A model generated the notes under the pieces. It saw only the letters and a list, made by a program, of their open reading frames with translations. It was not told the DNA's origin and did not search any database. From an uncultured Planctomycetaceae bacterium (GTDB lineage Bacteria; Planctomycetota; Planctomycetia; Pirellulales; UBA1268): a DNA stretch of 8,089 nt. The stretch covers positions 1 through 8,089 of the forward strand of contig CAJBSQ010000081.1 of NCBI GenBank assembly GCA_903958265.1. The letters run 5' to 3'. Both the position numbers and the translations under genes were made by a program. Below, piece by piece: positions 5,582-8,089 of the stretch. Positions within the stretch are counted from its first letter, which is position 1. Each line of letters begins with the position of its first letter.

Positions 5582-6577
5582 TCACTTCACGAGCACGGCG
5601 TAGAACTCGATGCACCGCGACTCGTCGGCCACCGCGGGGTGCGTCCAGACGTGGGACCAGCCGCAGATCTCGCGGTCGACGTAATCGAGCATCTCGGCGA
5701 ACGTGTCGTGGGTCCAGGCGTGGTAGTGGATCGCGTAGCCTTCGGCAAAGTGGCGGGCCACCTCCGCTGCCCGGGCGAACTCCGGGATCGGCTGGGCCAG
5801 CGTGTAAAACTCCTCGTAGTGGGCGTAGTCGTTCGTCCGGTCGGGCGAGCGGTGGTCCTCTACGAGGTGCTCGAGCGTGGTCGTCGGCCGATCGCGGTCG
5901 AACGTCCGCTCCTTGTCGGGCACCACGAGCACGAGCCGTCCGCCAGGCTTGAGCTTCCGCCAGGCGGCGGCGATCGAGCCGATGGGATTGCGGGTGTGCT
6001 CGATCACGTGACAGGCGACCAGGAAATCGAGGCTGCCGTCGGCGACGTTCTCGATCGTGTCGAAGTCGGTGAGCACGTCGGGGATCACGATGTCGCAAAG
6101 CCGCTGGCCAGGGTAGGGCTCGGCCACCAGCTGCTCGTAGGTGAGCCGGTCGCCGTAGATCACGCGGCACCGCGGCGGCACCGGGAACGGGCTCGCCCCG
6201 GCCCCGATTTCCAGCCCGATGCCCGACAGGCTGCAGGCCAGGGCTTCGCGAACCGCCATGGCGTCGCCGAGCGCCGCGGTGTCGATCGCGGCCCACCAGG
6301 GCGTGGGCACGCCGCCGCCGGGGGCGTAACTCGCCAGCAGTTTCTCGGGAACGGGCTGCACGTCGGCCGGCCAGCGGAAGCCGAGTTCCTCCAGCCGGGC
6401 AGCCGACACGATCGGATGCCGTCGGCCTCGCGCGCAGAGATAGACCTGCTCGCCGAACACGCTGCCCCGTGACTGCAGCACCACACCCTCCCGCGCGAGC
6501 CAGGCGAGCATGTCGGTCGGATCGACGGGCGTCATCGCGGGATTCACGAGCGAGTCGTCGGCGGCTATCACGATCAT
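5582..6577 (-). CDS. SAM-dependent class I methyltransferase with an unusual N-terminal segment
   Basis: This 331-residue protein has a class I (Rossmann) methyltransferase core. Motif I, GLEIGAGASPF, lies at residues 121-131 and binds S-adenosylmethionine. DFLVACHVIEHTRNP (184-198) and WRKLKPGGRLVLVVPDKERTFD follow, as in the Methyltransf_11/23 group. A His/Trp-containing region (YHAWTHDTFAEML) and a short C-terminal strand (CIEFYAVLVK) close the protein. The first 115 residues are not part of the core. Residues about 40-90 (VYLCARGRRHPIVS, LEELGFRW, LLASY) recall a short Trp-containing module I have seen attached to unrelated bacterial proteins; this is a loose resemblance. It sits 14 bp downstream of a glycosyltransferase, so the substrate is probably a sugar or glycan intermediate, but nothing in the sequence shows it. 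No membrane segment or signal peptide. ATG 6577 is supported by GAAGGA at 10 nt. Confidence 0.88.
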   Translation of the reverse strand: MIVIAADDSLVNPAMTPVDPTDMLAWLAREGVVLQSRGSVFGEQVYLCARGRRHPIVSAARLEELGFRWPADVQPVPEKLLASYAPGGGVPTPWWAAIDTAALGDAMAVREALACSLSGIGLEIGAGASPFPVPPRCRVIYGDRLTYEQLVAEPYPGQRLCDIVIPDVLTDFDTIENVADGSLDFLVACHVIEHTRNPIGSIAAAWRKLKPGGRLVLVVPDKERTFDRDRPTTTLEHLVEDHRSPDRTNDYAHYEEFYTLAQPIPEFARAAEVARHFAEGYAIHYHAWTHDTFAEMLDYVDREICGWSHVWTHPAVADESRCIEFYAVLVK

Positions 6578-6587
6578 GATGCGGGTT

Positions 6588-6593
6588 TCCTTC
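6588..6593 (-). promoter_or_regulatory. Ribosome binding site of the methyltransferase, overlapping the upstream stop codon
   Basis: On the minus strand the sequence TGAAGGA joins the glycosyltransferase stop codon TGA (6594-6592) to the Shine-Dalgarno GAAGGA (6593-6588), 10 nt before the methyltransferase ATG. Ribosomes ending on the first gene would therefore stand on the second gene's loading site. This suggests translational coupling and fixes both the operon order and the start. Confidence 0.7.
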
Positions 6594-8088
6594 AGGCGGC
6601 GCGACGCAGCGGCTGGACCGATAGGCCGTCGATGAAGCCCCAGACATCGGCGAACGCGTGGTCCCAGTTCGAGTGGTTGCGGCGAATCGTCTCCCAGCCG
6701 TTGCGGCGGACCGGGAGCAAGTCGTCGTAGTGATCGATCGCCCAGGCCAGGCGGTCGGCGATCGCCGGCCCGCTGGACGGGGCGAGCAGGCAGTTCTCAC
6801 CGTCGCGGAGCAGCCAGTGGTTGGCCCGGTTGTCGTTGGAGACGAGCAGGCCGCCGCAGGCCATGAACTCAAACGGCAGGTACGAGGGGTGCCGTGTCAT
6901 CATCATCACGAAGCCCATGTGGCATGAGCGGTAGAGGTCGCCCGTGGCCCGGTAGTCGAGCAGCCCGAGGCTCTCGATCACGCCGTCGAGGCCGTAGTCG
7001 CGGGTGTTCCACGGAGCCCCGGCGCAGAGGATCTGCACGCGGTCGCCCACCCGCGACTTCAGATCCTTGAGCGCCGCCGCCGCGAGTTCGAAGCCGTTTC
7101 GGGCATGCCCCGGCCGGCCGTAGAAGAACAGCCGCAGCGGTCCGCCGGCGGGCCGCAGCGGATGCCCGTTGAACACGTTCGGATCGACCTGAGGGGCGAA
7201 GTGGGCCGCCGTGCCGCCATGCTCCTCCTCATACAGCCGCCGGAGCGTGCGGGTGTTGGTGATTCCGTAGAAGCCGAAGTCGTAGGTGAGTTCGGCCTGC
7301 GCCGAGGTCGATCCCGCCGGATAGAAGAGCGGCTCCCAGTCCTGGATGAAGTAGAACTTGAGCCCGGTGTTGCGGACCTTCTGGAGGACGTAGGCGGTGG
7401 TCCAGAGCGTGGCGAACGAGTAGTCGGCCGCGGGGATCATCTGGATCGCCTCGGACGAATCGAGCGGCATCACGACCGCGTGCGCGAGGCCGGGGAAGGC
7501 TGTCGCAATCCGGTCGCGAAGGGCTTCGGCATCGCAGCCCCCACAGATCAGGAACCGCTGCCGGAGCCCCTTCGTCCGCTGCGCGTGATCGGCACACCGG
7601 AGGATCGTCATCACGCCGCCGTAGTACGGATTGTCGAACGGGGGCAGATACCAGTTGCACCAGCCGGCACCGCTGCCGCGACCGACCCGCTCCGGGTGCT
7701 GTTGCGGGGCTGCGAGGTCGGTGAGCGACAGCCCGTTGATCTGGGCAAGCACCAAAGCGTCGGCGGCATAGGAGCCCGGCTGTGGCCGGCCCGATTCCAC
7801 CGGCGTGCCGCGGGACGACCAGCGGAGTGATGGCAGCGTCCACCGCTGCCGCGCTGCCTGTCGCGGCGGCCGAGCCGTCGCGCCGGCGGGCATGGCGTCG
7901 AGCGTGAGGGGCACGACGGCGGAGAAGGCTGGATGGAAGTAGGGATCAGACCGCAGGCTGTCGTCGAACGGCGGAACCGGCGGCAGGTCCCCTTCGCCCA
8001 GCGCCACCCGGGCATGGGGATCGACCACTCCGCGCCGACCCTCGCGGCGGAGCGAGCAGCAGAGATCGACGAAGGCGCCCTGCCAGTC
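6592..8088 (-). CDS. Glycosyltransferase: GT2-like tail fused to a WsaF-like GT4 module, 5' end beyond the window
   Basis: The visible 498 residues run in from the right edge. A GTG at 8028 looks like a start, but the frame continues upstream, and the first residues (VDLCCSLRREG...VVDPHARV, then DPYFHPAFS) match the C-terminal part of GT2 transferases (compare VDLCLRLREAGYRNV.TPHA...DPYYNPN). The protein is therefore a larger GT2-GT4 fusion. The second module contains IPAADYSFATLWTTAY, then QDWEPLFYPAGS (7347-7312), AELTYDFGFYGIT, LRLFFYGRPGHARNGFELA, and LPFEFMACGGLLVSNDN, all features of the WsaF-like rhamnosyltransferase family (GT4). The usual second Glu of the GT4 E-x7-E motif is absent, as I believe is normal for this group. 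It is cytoplasmic, without membrane segments, and likely adds sugars such as rhamnose to a surface polysaccharide. It is the first visible gene of a three-gene minus-strand cluster. Acceptor and donor sugars are inferred. Confidence 0.92.
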   Translation of the reverse strand, partial: DWQGAFVDLCCSLRREGRRGVVDPHARVALGEGDLPPVPPFDDSLRSDPYFHPAFSAVVPLTLDAMPAGATARPPRQAARQRWTLPSLRWSSRGTPVESGRPQPGSYAADALVLAQINGLSLTDLAAPQQHPERVGRGSGAGWCNWYLPPFDNPYYGGVMTILRCADHAQRTKGLRQRFLICGGCDAEALRDRIATAFPGLAHAVVMPLDSSEAIQMIPAADYSFATLWTTAYVLQKVRNTGLKFYFIQDWEPLFYPAGSTSAQAELTYDFGFYGITNTRTLRRLYEEEHGGTAAHFAPQVDPNVFNGHPLRPAGGPLRLFFYGRPGHARNGFELAAAALKDLKSRVGDRVQILCAGAPWNTRDYGLDGVIESLGLLDYRATGDLYRSCHMGFVMMMTRHPSYLPFEFMACGGLLVSNDNRANHWLLRDGENCLLAPSSGPAIADRLAWAIDHYDDLLPVRRNGWETIRRNHSNWDHAFADVWGFIDGLSVQPLRRAA

Positions 8089-8089
8089 G

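Noticed and set aside
5560..5590. GGTTCGAGCC on the minus strand resembling a tRNA T-arm
   Set aside because: The 5-bp stem has a mismatch, the upstream sequence is the methyltransferase 3' end, and there is no acceptor, D or anticodon arm.
5528..6472. Plus-strand frame of 314 codons opposite the methyltransferase
   Set aside because: Antisense shadow without recognisable motifs, inside a gene with clear SAM-binding signatures.
5553..6872. Long minus-strand frame of 439 codons across the methyltransferase
   Set aside because: Arg-rich alternative frame of the glycosyltransferase and methyltransferase genes; the real motifs lie in the other frame.

Overview
The window is G+C-rich bacterial DNA with a strong G/C bias at third codon positions. 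My best guess is a planctomycete (Pirellulales-like). I base that on the style of the CysN-CysC fusion and the mix of surface-glycan, DUF983 and Fe-S photolyase genes. This rests on remembered family patterns, not on a search.

Left part (1-1815): the 3' two thirds of a prokaryotic (6-4) photolyase / Fe-S cryptochrome gene (plus strand) runs in from the left edge. It converges on a small Ala/Pro-rich, probably exported protein (1114-1701, minus). A 113-bp divergent region then separates that gene from cysD.

Centre (1815-4935): cysD and a cysN-cysC fusion (plus) encode sulfate activation. CysD and the CysN part form ATP sulfurylase (sulfate to APS, driven by GTP hydrolysis), and the CysC part phosphorylates APS to PAPS. 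The two genes are not tightly packed. The 283-bp gap holds a two-part GC hairpin just after cysD, a 118-bp nearly perfect nested palindrome (2839-2956), and a 43-bp C/A-rich, G-poor leader that abuts the cysNC start without a Shine-Dalgarno sequence. This gap is the most unusual part of the window.

Right part (4773-8089, all minus): an apparent operon for surface polysaccharide work. Transcribed first is a large glycosyltransferase that continues past the right edge: the tail of a GT2-like module followed by a complete WsaF-like GT4 module. Next is a SAM-dependent methyltransferase whose ribosome site overlaps the upstream stop codon. Last is a DUF983 zinc-ribbon membrane protein with an extra membrane segment, whose reading frame runs 163 bp into the 3' end of cysNC on the opposite strand.

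No rRNA, tRNA, CRISPR array, transposase or integrase was seen. The candidates for something undescribed are the cysD-cysNC palindromic element, the unusual N-terminal segment of the methyltransferase, and the small exported protein.
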